A stretch of DNA of 64,000 nt from CAINVV01 sp038323575 (GTDB lineage Bacteria; Bacteroidota; Bacteroidia; Bacteroidales; Prolixibacteraceae), in NCBI GenBank assembly GCA_038323575.1, contig JBBQHB010000009.1:18731-82730 (forward strand), in the 5' to 3' direction. The position numbers were made by a program, and so were the translations under genes. Under the pieces are notes generated by a model, which searched no databases, had not been told where the DNA came from, and saw only the letters and a program-made list of their open reading frames with translations. Position 1 is the first letter of the stretch; each line of letters opens with the position of its first letter. Of the stretch, positions 1-7,746 are shown in pieces.

Positions 1-888
1 CTCCCCGGTGAAGAGAACAAAAGCCTGTCGGCAGTGGAGCAGATCTGGCTTTTCCTGAGCCAGAACGGAGCCGACCGTAAATCCCTGGTGGTGAACCTTG
101 GCGGAGGAATGGTGACCGACCTGGGCAGTTTTGCTGCCTCAACCTTTAAAAGGGGCGTCGAATTTGTTAACATTCCAACCACACTTCTTGCGCAGGTTGA
201 TGCTTCTGTAGGCGGCAAGACCGGATTCAACTTCAACGGACTCAAAAATGAGATTGGTGTGATCAACCAGCCGCTCAAGGTTATCATCGATACCAGGTTC
301 CTGGTAACCCTTGACCATGAGAATTTCATTTCGGGTTATGCCGAGATGATCAAGCATGGCTTGATTTACGCCCAAAAGCATCTTTCTGATCTTCGGAATT
401 TTGATCTAGTTGAGCCGTATTACCCTGTTTTACAGGGTTTGATCGCCGATTCGGTAGCCATTAAATCCTGGTTTGTAGAAAAAGACCCCAACGAAAAAAA
501 CATACGGAAAGCCCTGAATTTCGGGCACACCGTTGGTCATGCCTTCGAAAGTTTTTCGTTGAAGCAGTCGCAGCCCTTGCTGCACGGCCACGCCGTGGCT
601 TATGGTATGCTGTCTGAGCTTTATCTTTCCCGGCTGATTTGCGGTTTTCCGGCAGAAACCATGCTGCAGCTGGCATCCTGGATGCTGGATGTTTACGGAA
701 AGTTCCGGATTGAAACAGGTTCCTACGAAGCTTTGTACGAATTGATGGGCCACGACAAGAAGAATGAAGGCAAGCGGATCAATTTTACACTGATCAGTTC
801 GGTCGGGAAAGTGGAAATCAACCAGAACTGCACCAAAGAACAGATTTTCGAAGCATTTGATTATTTCAGAGAGATCAACAAAGCCTGA
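1..888 (+). CDS. aroB: 3-dehydroquinate synthase, 5'-truncated by the window edge
   Basis: This enzyme converts DAHP to 3-dehydroquinate, the second step of the shikimate pathway, in the cytoplasm, using NAD and a divalent metal. The frame is open from base 1 and the residues before the first internal start (LPGEENKSL) belong to the family, so the gene begins upstream of the window. The NAD-binding segment GGGMVTDLGSF lies near the left end. The metal-binding histidines are visible in GHTVGHAFE and HGHAVAYGM. About 295 residues are present out of a usual ~350. The stop lies 5 bases before aroA, so the two shikimate genes are very likely co-transcribed. Identification is firm; only the true start is unseen. 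Confidence 0.95.
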   Translation, partial: LPGEENKSLSAVEQIWLFLSQNGADRKSLVVNLGGGMVTDLGSFAASTFKRGVEFVNIPTTLLAQVDASVGGKTGFNFNGLKNEIGVINQPLKVIIDTRFLVTLDHENFISGYAEMIKHGLIYAQKHLSDLRNFDLVEPYYPVLQGLIADSVAIKSWFVEKDPNEKNIRKALNFGHTVGHAFESFSLKQSQPLLHGHAVAYGMLSELYLSRLICGFPAETMLQLASWMLDVYGKFRIETGSYEALYELMGHDKKNEGKRINFTLISSVGKVEINQNCTKEQIFEAFDYFREINKA

Positions 889-893
889 TACAT

Positions 894-2138
894 ATGTATA
901 TCCATCTGACCAAAACTGACGCGACGATAGCCGGAGAAATTACACTGCCGGCATCAAAGAGTATCAGCAACAGGGTGTTGATTATCAATGCGCTTGGTTA
1001 TTCATCTTTTCCTGTTAAGAACCTTTCCGATTGTGATGATTCGGTAGTGATGCACCGGGTGCTTGAGTCAAATTCGAACCATTTTGACATCGGTCATGCA
1101 GGAACCGCCATGCGTTTTTTGACCGCCTATCTTTCCAAAATAGTGGGGGAGTGGCACTTGACTGGTTCCGCACGGATGCAGCAGCGGCCCATCTCCATCC
1201 TGGTAGATGCCTTGCGTAAGATGGGAGCGCAAATTGAATATTCCTGCAACGAAGGATTTCCGCCGCTGAAGATTACCGGAACGGCACTCAAAGGCGGCAC
1301 CATCGAACTCGACGGGAGCATCAGCAGCCAGTACATTTCTGCTTTGCTTATGATTGCGCCCACGGTACAGGGCGGACTGACGCTGAGGCTGAAGAACAGC
1401 ATCACCTCCCGTGCCTACATCGAAATGACACTTCAGCTGATGAAGAAATTTGGGATCAGGCACCATTGGAACGGAAACGAAATAAGGATTGAAGCGCAAA
1501 CCTACAAGCCTGCTCCCTATTCCGTTGAGGCCGACTGGTCCGGAGCATCGTATTGGTACGCACTTGCGGCCCTGTCGGACGAGTGTGATTTGCACCTGAA
1601 AGGACTTTACCTGAACAGTCTTCAAGGTGACGCCATCCAGGCAACCTGGTTCGAAAAATATTTCGGAATAAGGTCCCGGCAGGAAGGTGATTCGGTGCGG
1701 TTGACAAAGAACAAAGAAACAGCGTTGAAACTGTTAACCCTTAATTTCATTGAAAACCCTGATATCGCTCAGACATTCGTTGTGTTGGCGATAGGTAAGA
1801 AACTCCCTTTTTATTTTACCGGCCTCAGGACCCTGAAAATTAAGGAGACCGATCGCATTGCTGCATTGACGAACGAATGTGCGAAATTGGGTGTCGTTCT
1901 CACCGAGCCCTCAGATGGAGAACTGGCCTGGAACGGTTTATTTACGGAAGAACTTATACAGAAAGATCCTGTAATCGCAACTTACGATGACCACAGGATG
2001 GCCATGGCTTTTGCACCGGTTGCCCTTTTTAACGGAAAAATCAGCATCGGAGATCCGATGGTCGTAACCAAATCCTATCCCTTGTTTTACGAGGATCTTC
2101 AAAAGGTTGGTTTTACCATGGAAACTGTTACTCCTTAA
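894..2138 (+). CDS. aroA: 3-phosphoshikimate 1-carboxyvinyltransferase (EPSP synthase)
   Basis: This enzyme joins shikimate-3-phosphate and phosphoenolpyruvate to give EPSP, the sixth shikimate step. The 414-residue product carries the family landmarks: LPASKSISNR near the N-terminus (phosphate-binding Lys and Arg), GHAGTAMRFL around residues 67-76, KETDRIAAL, and DDHRMAMAFA near the C-terminus. The residue aligned with the proline after Arg in the E. coli GTAMRP loop (a glyphosate-contact region) is phenylalanine here. I believe that is usual for this phylum and not a resistance signature. It starts 5 bases after aroB and its last 11 bases overlap the 3' end of the convergent isomerase gene. 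Confidence 0.96.
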   Translation: MYIHLTKTDATIAGEITLPASKSISNRVLIINALGYSSFPVKNLSDCDDSVVMHRVLESNSNHFDIGHAGTAMRFLTAYLSKIVGEWHLTGSARMQQRPISILVDALRKMGAQIEYSCNEGFPPLKITGTALKGGTIELDGSISSQYISALLMIAPTVQGGLTLRLKNSITSRAYIEMTLQLMKKFGIRHHWNGNEIRIEAQTYKPAPYSVEADWSGASYWYALAALSDECDLHLKGLYLNSLQGDAIQATWFEKYFGIRSRQEGDSVRLTKNKETALKLLTLNFIENPDIAQTFVVLAIGKKLPFYFTGLRTLKIKETDRIAALTNECAKLGVVLTEPSDGELAWNGLFTEELIQKDPVIATYDDHRMAMAFAPVALFNGKISIGDPMVVTKSYPLFYEDLQKVGFTMETVTP

Positions 2139-2958
2139 GAACCTCAATTCTCATTCTGATATTTTCAATCGGGCGGTTGGCTTCTCCGGTAGGTTGTGCT
2201 GCGATGGAGTCAATAACTGCCATCCCTTCAGTTACTTCGCCAAAAACGGTGTAGGCACCGTCGAGGTGCGGGATTCCGCCGAGTGTCGTATAGGTTTCGA
2301 TTTGCTGTTTTGTTAGTTTGATTGGATTTTTAGCTATTTGATTTTCTGCCTGTTGATGGAGTTTAGCAAGGACTTTATCATATCCTTCCTGGTTTCTGGC
2401 CATCTGGAAAAGCATAAGGGTATCAATTTTCTCTGCTTTCAGTTTCAGGAAAAGTGATTCGGTTGCCCTGCCGTTAAGATTTTGTTCGATCGACGGAACA
2501 TCGTCCAGTTTGTAAACTTTCCCCTGCGCCAGGTAAAACTGGGTGGCCGAAGAACGCTGTTCGGGATTTTCCTCATCTCCGTTTCTGGCAGCGGCAATCA
2601 CCCCTTTTTTGTGGATGAGACCCGGCCTGAATTCAGCCGGAATGGTGTAATTCAGGTCACCATCTCCCAACATCTGGTCTTTGGCTGCACGTTTGGATTT
2701 CGGATCGCCTCCCTGCACCATAAACCCTTTGATAACACGGTGGAAAAGCAGGCTGTCAAAGATTCCCTCTTTGGTCAGCTTCATGAAGTTATCGCGGTGC
2801 AGCGGGGTTTCGTTGTACAACACCACCTTCATGTTGCCGTATTTCGTCTTGATCAGCACCATGGGACCTTCCGGTACCGGTTTGCTTTGGGAGAAAGAGC
2901 AGGAGGAGATGGTGGCAACGGCCAGGAAAAGGAAGCCTTTTATCAACAGCTGTTTCAT
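2128..2958 (-). CDS. cyclophilin-type peptidylprolyl isomerase, lipoprotein
   Basis: This is a proline cis-trans isomerase acting on proteins in the cell envelope. I chose the start at 2958 (MKQLLIKGF...) because it opens a clear lipoprotein signal peptide ending in SSC about 20 residues in; a longer frame to 3009 adds a non-signal-like extension. The cyclophilin core is visible as FHRVIKGFMVQGGDP, SSATQFYLAQG and a late GAYTVFGEV. Between the last two sits an extra ~90-residue helical insertion, so the protein is 276 residues compared with ~165 for a minimal cyclophilin. This larger form is common in Bacteroidetes. Its stop codon overlaps the aroA stop region by 11 bases in convergent orientation. 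Confidence 0.9.
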   Translation of the reverse strand: MKQLLIKGFLFLAVATISSCSFSQSKPVPEGPMVLIKTKYGNMKVVLYNETPLHRDNFMKLTKEGIFDSLLFHRVIKGFMVQGGDPKSKRAAKDQMLGDGDLNYTIPAEFRPGLIHKKGVIAAARNGDEENPEQRSSATQFYLAQGKVYKLDDVPSIEQNLNGRATESLFLKLKAEKIDTLMLFQMARNQEGYDKVLAKLHQQAENQIAKNPIKLTKQQIETYTTLGGIPHLDGAYTVFGEVTEGMAVIDSIAAQPTGEANRPIENIRMRIEVLKE

Positions 2959-3058
2959 AATATCAGTTTTTAATAAATCAGATTGCATAATTACACCACT
3001 AAAATACAATAAAATGTAGAATCGGGAGGATCATTAAGTTGGGAGCATTTATCTATGA

Positions 3059-4213
3059 TTAATTATGTGCCCTAAACAGTTCATGTAATTTTTGCACCAA
3101 AACTTTTTTGTCGGGAATAGCCATTAGATACTGCGCTACCATGGTTGGGCTCATACTCCTGTTTAATGCATACTCTACAACCTCATCGTCCTTGTCCCTG
3201 CAGAGCAAAATGCCAATGCTTGGATTCTCGTGGGATTTTCGGACATCGCGGTCGAGTGCTTCCAGGTAAAAATTTGTTTTTCCTATGTATTCAGGTTCAA
3301 ATCTGCTGGTTTTCAGTTCAAAAGCGATGAGGCATTGCAACGACCGGTGATAGAACAGCAGATCAATTCTGAAATCACGGTTGCCAACTTTGATCGGGAA
3401 TTCCTCACCTACAAGTAAATAATCTGATCCTAATTCAAGTAAAAAATGTTTCAGATCGTGCAACAGTGCTTTCCGAAGTTCATTTTCGATATATGGTACC
3501 GGGAGATTTAAAAATTCAAATACATAGCTATCCTTGAAAACATTGCTAAAATTCTGGGGTAATTGTTTGAGACCCATCGATAGATGTGCGTTGCCGAGCA
3601 TAACCCGTTCAAAAACGCCACTGTTAATTTGTCGGTCCAGTTCTCTTTTGCTATAATGGTCTTGTATACAAAGCCGAATATAAAATTCTCTTTCTTCAGC
3701 CGATTTGCATCTACCGATAATAATCAGATGTTGGGTCCAACTGATTTTTACCAGGAGAGTTTTTCGGATGTTATCATTTTGAGCGAATGGAAATCCTTTG
3801 TCATATAATTGTCGCACCACTGGTGCGACAATTATATCGTCATTATTATCAATTGATTGCAATTGTCGCACCAGTGGTGCGACAATTTGGGATTCTTTGT
3901 ACAACAGATAGAATTGACTCATGCGGTAGATATTTTTTTTGTCGAATCCTTTGATATCCGGATGCTGGTTTTTGATAAAATTTGCCAGTTCAGCCACAGT
4001 ACCTTCGCCCCAGGAAGCGTTTTCAAGTTTATCAGCTACATAGTGGCCCACCTGCCAGTAAAGATTTACCAATTCGCTGTTAACAGCATATAGCGCAGAA
4101 TTTCGTGCATTTTGAATCAACAATACTATCTGTACAAAATCGTTCATGTTCTGCAATTTTAACAGGTTTTTATTCTTGAAAACCGGACTCTTTCCCTCGC
4201 CGGTTGAATTCAT
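3059..4213 (-). CDS. YhcG/DUF1016-family PD-(D/E)XK nuclease-like protein with in-frame palindromic inserts
   Basis: The N-terminal ~170 residues match the DUF1016 N-terminal region (the YWQVGHYVAD... and KNIYRMSQFYLLY segments). The C-terminal half is a PD-(D/E)XK nuclease-like domain with FRIDLLFYHR and IAFELKTSRF supplying the expected Asp and Glu-x-Lys. The biochemical role of YhcG proteins is not well settled; a role in DNA transactions or defence is inferred from the fold. Between the two domains the DNA holds two near-identical palindromes that encode IVAPLVRQL and IVAPVVRQL, an insertion-like segment. The product is 384 residues from the first ATG; an internal ATG at 4147 (MNDFVQIV) is an equally plausible start. 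It is transcribed divergently from cysS. Confidence 0.85.
   Translation of the reverse strand: MNSTGEGKSPVFKNKNLLKLQNMNDFVQIVLLIQNARNSALYAVNSELVNLYWQVGHYVADKLENASWGEGTVAELANFIKNQHPDIKGFDKKNIYRMSQFYLLYKESQIVAPLVRQLQSIDNNDDIIVAPVVRQLYDKGFPFAQNDNIRKTLLVKISWTQHLIIIGRCKSAEEREFYIRLCIQDHYSKRELDRQINSGVFERVMLGNAHLSMGLKQLPQNFSNVFKDSYVFEFLNLPVPYIENELRKALLHDLKHFLLELGSDYLLVGEEFPIKVGNRDFRIDLLFYHRSLQCLIAFELKTSRFEPEYIGKTNFYLEALDRDVRKSHENPSIGILLCRDKDDEVVEYALNRSMSPTMVAQYLMAIPDKKVLVQKLHELFRAHN
3803..3837. repeat. palindrome 1 inside the YhcG-like gene
   Basis: A perfect inverted repeat of 17-base arms (3803-3819 and 3821-3837) around a single central C. The core is TTGTCGCACCA and its complement. It lies in frame within the coding sequence and encodes the hydrophobic peptide around IVAPVVRQL. 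Confidence 0.9.
3861..3887. repeat. palindrome 2 inside the YhcG-like gene
   Basis: A perfect inverted repeat of 13-base arms (3861-3873 and 3875-3887) around a central G. It shares the core of palindrome 1, in inverted orientation as judged by the central base. It encodes the IVAPLVRQL segment. The spacing between the two copies is 23 bases. Confidence 0.9.
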
Positions 4214-4341
4214 TCTAGGGTCTCTTATAAAGTTACATCAATTTTATGATTTTTCAAAACCGGGAAGACTACAGCCCTGTTGGTTAACAGATTTAATACC
4301 GTCGTTCTGCTGTCAATTATAAGTATCATCTCATTTTTTTG

Positions 4342-4349
4342 TAATTTTG
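4342..4349 (+). promoter_or_regulatory. candidate -7 element of the cysS promoter
   Basis: TAATTTTG fits the Bacteroidetes sigma-ABfr -7 consensus TAnnTTTG and sits 20 bases before the cysS ATG. No convincing -33 TTTG is seen at the expected spacing, so this is tentative. Confidence 0.35.
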
Positions 4350-4369
4350 CGGTTCTATCTCTTTAAACA

Positions 4370-5851
4370 ATGACCATGGAAAAGTTAACGCTGTACAACA
4401 CCCTGACCCGCAAAAAAGAACTTTTTGTCCCGATCCACAAGGATCATGTCGGGATGTATGTTTGCGGACCAACTGTTTACGGCAATGCCCACCTCGGTCA
4501 TGCACGTCCTGCTATCACTTTTGATCTGCTTTTCCGTTATCTGCTGCATATCGGGTACAAAGTAAGGTATGTGCGAAACATAACCGACGTTGGCCATTTG
4601 GTGAACGATGCGGACGAAGGCGAAGACAAGGTGGCCAAAAAAGCCAAAGTGGAAGAGTTGGAGCCGATGGAGATTGTCCAGATTTACACCAACAGCTACC
4701 GGATAAATATGGCCCAGTTGAACGTGCTCCCGCCAAGCATTGAACCTGCAGCTTCCGGCCATATCATTGAACAGATTGAAGCCGTCAAAAAAATGATTGC
4801 TGCAGGTTTTGCCTATGAAACCAATGGTTCGGTCTATTTTGATGTCGAGGCTTACGCAAAGAAACATCCTTACGGCATTCTGTCAGGCCGGAAAATAGAG
4901 GATCTTTATACCAATACCCGTGACCTGGACGGACAAAGTGAGAAAAGGTCGGGGCTCGATTTTGCACTTTGGAAAAATGCGCTTCCCGAACACATCATGC
5001 GCTGGACTTCACCCTGGGGTACCGGTTTCCCTGGATGGCACACAGAATGCACGGCCATGAGCACCAAATACCTGGGAGAGACTTTCGATATCCACGGCGG
5101 AGGCCTGGATCTGCTGTTCCCGCACCACGAAGCGGAAGTGGCACAGGGAGTGGCCTGTTTCGGCCATGCAACGGTCCATTACTGGATTCACAACAACATG
5201 ATCACCATCAACGGTCAGAAGATGGGTAAATCGCTGGGTAATTTTATCCAGTTGGATGAATTCTTCAGCGGCAACCACCCGCTGCTTGAAAAGGCTTACG
5301 ATCCGATGACCATTCGTTTCTTTATGCTGCAGGCACATTACCGCAGTCCGCTCGATTTCTCCAACGAGGCGCTCCAGGCGGCAGAAAAAGGTTTTGAACG
5401 CCTTGCGAATGTCATGGCTTTGCTAAAGAATTTGAAGACTTCGGCAACTTCTACCCTGGATGTTGGAAAATTGAAAAGTGATTGCTACGAGGCTTTAAAT
5501 GACGATCTTAACAGTCCGATCCTGATCGCACACCTCTTCGACGGGGCCAAAATGATCAATTCGGTCAACGACGGGAATGCTTCCATTACCATGGATGATC
5601 TTGCCAAACTTCAGCAGCTTTATACCAAATTGGTAGTTGACGTACTCGGCCTTCAGCAGCCTTCAGGCGGGCAGGATGCAGCTTCCGGCGAAATATTCGG
5701 AAAGATGGTCGAAATGCTGCTCTCACTGCGCCAGGAAGCTAAAATGAAAAAAGACTGGGCCACATCCGATCAGATCCGAGACCGCCTTACCGCTTTGGGC
5801 TTTGAAATTAAAGATACCAAAGAAGGGGCCGACTGGAAACTTAAAAACTAA
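4370..5851 (+). CDS. cysS: cysteinyl-tRNA synthetase
   Basis: This class I aminoacyl-tRNA synthetase charges tRNA-Cys in the cytoplasm. The 493-residue product has the CysRS N-terminus with the zinc-binding Cys in YVCGPTVYG, the HIGH-equivalent GNAHLGHAR, the WHTECTAM zinc-site motif, and the KMSKS-equivalent KMGKSLGNF. The length is normal for the family. The first ATG (MTMEKLTLYN) is used; a second ATG two codons later is also possible. It stands alone, divergent from the YhcG-like gene and convergent with the hydrogenase operon, with a hairpin just past its stop. Confidence 0.96.
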   Translation: MTMEKLTLYNTLTRKKELFVPIHKDHVGMYVCGPTVYGNAHLGHARPAITFDLLFRYLLHIGYKVRYVRNITDVGHLVNDADEGEDKVAKKAKVEELEPMEIVQIYTNSYRINMAQLNVLPPSIEPAASGHIIEQIEAVKKMIAAGFAYETNGSVYFDVEAYAKKHPYGILSGRKIEDLYTNTRDLDGQSEKRSGLDFALWKNALPEHIMRWTSPWGTGFPGWHTECTAMSTKYLGETFDIHGGGLDLLFPHHEAEVAQGVACFGHATVHYWIHNNMITINGQKMGKSLGNFIQLDEFFSGNHPLLEKAYDPMTIRFFMLQAHYRSPLDFSNEALQAAEKGFERLANVMALLKNLKTSATSTLDVGKLKSDCYEALNDDLNSPILIAHLFDGAKMINSVNDGNASITMDDLAKLQQLYTKLVVDVLGLQQPSGGQDAASGEIFGKMVEMLLSLRQEAKMKKDWATSDQIRDRLTALGFEIKDTKEGADWKLKN

Positions 5852-5860
5852 GATTGCTCT

Positions 5861-5896
5861 CCTGAAAATAAATCAGCCGGCTAACTTATTTTCAGG
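5861..5896. terminator. hairpin between cysS and the hydrogenase operon
   Basis: Eleven-base perfect arms (CCTGAAAATAA at 5861-5871 and its complement at 5886-5896) enclose a loop that itself contains AGCCGGCT. It lies between two convergent genes, so it may terminate both. There is no long T-run on either side. Confidence 0.5.
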
Positions 5897-5949
5897 ATAA
5901 GGTATCTGCCTAAATAAATTGGAGTCCTATCGATAAAGACAATGGCCCA

Positions 5950-7728
5950 TTAGGTTTTGTCTCTTTTCACATAAGTTGTGTGAAGCAGTTCATGCGACAG
6001 ATGGCCAAGGGGTTGGCCCAGGAACTCTTTGTACAAGGCCATCAGATCCTCATTCTGGTGTGATTTGCGCAATTTTTTCCCTTCATCTTCACGGTAGATT
6101 GCTTCCATCCTTTTCAGACGGACAGAATCATCGACCGGACGCGGCTGACCACCGCCGCTGATGCATCCGCCGGGGCATCCCATCACCTCAATAAAGTGGT
6201 AGGGGCTCTTCCCGAGACGAACCTCTTCCATCAACTTCGAAGCTCCTTTCAGTCCGCTTGTCACGGCCACTTTCACAGTTACTCCGTCCAAAAATTTGTA
6301 TGCTTCCAGCGGATTTTCAATTTTGAGATCTGCTGTTTTGACCTGTTTCAAACCAACCAAAGGCTGAACGTGCAATGCTTCCATAGGCAATTCGCGGCCT
6401 GTTACCAGTTCGTAAACAGTCCGGATAGCAGCTTCCATCACACCGCCTGTTGTACCGAATATATCTGCTGCGCCGGAGGAGAGACCGAGCGGTGAATCAA
6501 ATTCGGATTCAGGTAACTGTGCAAACTCAATACCGGCATCTTTGATCATCCTGGCCAGTTCCCGGGTTGTAAGGACAGCATCAACATCGCGGATTCCGTT
6601 AGACTCCATCTCTGGTCTGGTGATCTCAAATTTCTTGGCAGTACACGGCATAACCGAAACCATGAAAATATCCTTCGGATCTACCTTGATTTTCGCTGCA
6701 AAATAACTCTTTACAAGCGCTCCCAACATCATGTGAGGTGATTTGCAGCTCGAGAGATGACCTAGCTGTGCCGGATACTGATGTTCTACGTATTTGATCC
6801 AGCCCGGACTGCAGCTCGTAATCATAGGCAGCACCGATCCTTCGGAAGTGGTAAATTGATCTTTAATCCGGTTAAGAAATTCGGAACCTTCTTCCAGGAT
6901 AGTCAGGTCGGCAGCAAAATTGGTGTCAAAGACCCAATCGAATCCAAGTTCCCGCAAAGAAGAGGCCATTTTGCCTGTGACAATTGTACCCGGTTCAAAA
7001 CCAAATTTTTCACCCAATGCAACCCGAACTGCCGGAGCTGTCTGAACGATCACAGTTTTGGATTTATCAAGAAGCGCTTCCCAGACCAGCTGCGTCGAAT
7101 CTTTTTCCTTCAAGGCGCCGACCGGGCAGACAACGATGCATTGTCCGCAATTGGTACATATTGAATGACCAAGACTTTCGTCCTCCGACGGGCCAATAAA
7201 TGTGGCAAATCCGCGGTGGTGCGCATTCATAACACCAACACCCTGGATTTCATTGCAAACAGTAACACAGCGACGGCAGAGAATGCATTTGGAACTGTCG
7301 CGTATGATGGATGCGCTGGTACTATCCACGACATCCTTCGACATGACCCCCTCGAACCGGAAGCCGTCGATCTGGATCTGTTCACCAAGATCCTGGAGTT
7401 CACAGTTTTGATTGCGGTGGCAACCAAGGCAGTTTTTGGGGTGATCCGAAAGGATCAGTTCATACAGAACCTTTCGTACTTTGCGGACTTTGGAGGTATT
7501 GGTTTGCACAACCATTCCTTCTCTGACCTCAGATACGCAGGAGGCCATCAGATGCTTTGCTCCTTCAACTTCAACTACGCAGATCCTGCAGGAGCCGATC
7601 TGATGGACGTTCTCCAGATAGCAAAAATGGGGGATGAGAATGTTGTTTTGTTTGGCTGCTTCGAAAATAGTAGTCCCCTCTTCTGCCTGAATGGTTTTAC
7701 CGTTTATGGAAAGTGTAACGAGTGACAT
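5950..7728 (-). CDS. [FeFe] hydrogenase catalytic subunit, HndD/HydA-like
   Basis: This is the catalytic subunit of a multimeric NAD(P)-linked [FeFe] hydrogenase that evolves or oxidises H2 at the H-cluster. The cofactor sites can be read in order in the 592 residues: a 2Fe-2S ferredoxin domain (Cys36, 47, 50, 64), a His-Cys3 4Fe-4S site (His96, Cys100, 103, 109), two 4Fe-4S sites (Cys148-158 and Cys191-201), then the H-cluster motifs TSCSPGW (around 304-310), MPCTAKKFE (around 360-368) and GCPGGCISGGGQP (around 517-529). The C-terminus is the small-subunit domain. The first H-cluster motif has Ser where many enzymes have a second Cys. It is the last gene of the operon, 18 bases after the NuoF-GltD gene. 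No HydE/F/G maturases are in the window. Confidence 0.95.
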   Translation of the reverse strand: MSLVTLSINGKTIQAEEGTTIFEAAKQNNILIPHFCYLENVHQIGSCRICVVEVEGAKHLMASCVSEVREGMVVQTNTSKVRKVRKVLYELILSDHPKNCLGCHRNQNCELQDLGEQIQIDGFRFEGVMSKDVVDSTSASIIRDSSKCILCRRCVTVCNEIQGVGVMNAHHRGFATFIGPSEDESLGHSICTNCGQCIVVCPVGALKEKDSTQLVWEALLDKSKTVIVQTAPAVRVALGEKFGFEPGTIVTGKMASSLRELGFDWVFDTNFAADLTILEEGSEFLNRIKDQFTTSEGSVLPMITSCSPGWIKYVEHQYPAQLGHLSSCKSPHMMLGALVKSYFAAKIKVDPKDIFMVSVMPCTAKKFEITRPEMESNGIRDVDAVLTTRELARMIKDAGIEFAQLPESEFDSPLGLSSGAADIFGTTGGVMEAAIRTVYELVTGRELPMEALHVQPLVGLKQVKTADLKIENPLEAYKFLDGVTVKVAVTSGLKGASKLMEEVRLGKSPYHFIEVMGCPGGCISGGGQPRPVDDSVRLKRMEAIYREDEGKKLRKSHQNEDLMALYKEFLGQPLGHLSHELLHTTYVKRDKT

Positions 7729-7746
7729 AGTTTGAAAATTTGCTGG

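Noticed and set aside
67..76. Unusual residue in aroA glyphosate-contact loop (Phe for Pro) as a resistance marker; positions given are protein residues
   Set aside because: I believe this residue is common in the phylum's EPSP synthases, so it is not evidence of acquired resistance.
1068..1625. Long antisense open frame (185 codons) inside aroA
   Set aside because: It lies fully opposite a well-conserved gene, has no family features, and its composition is that of a codon shadow.
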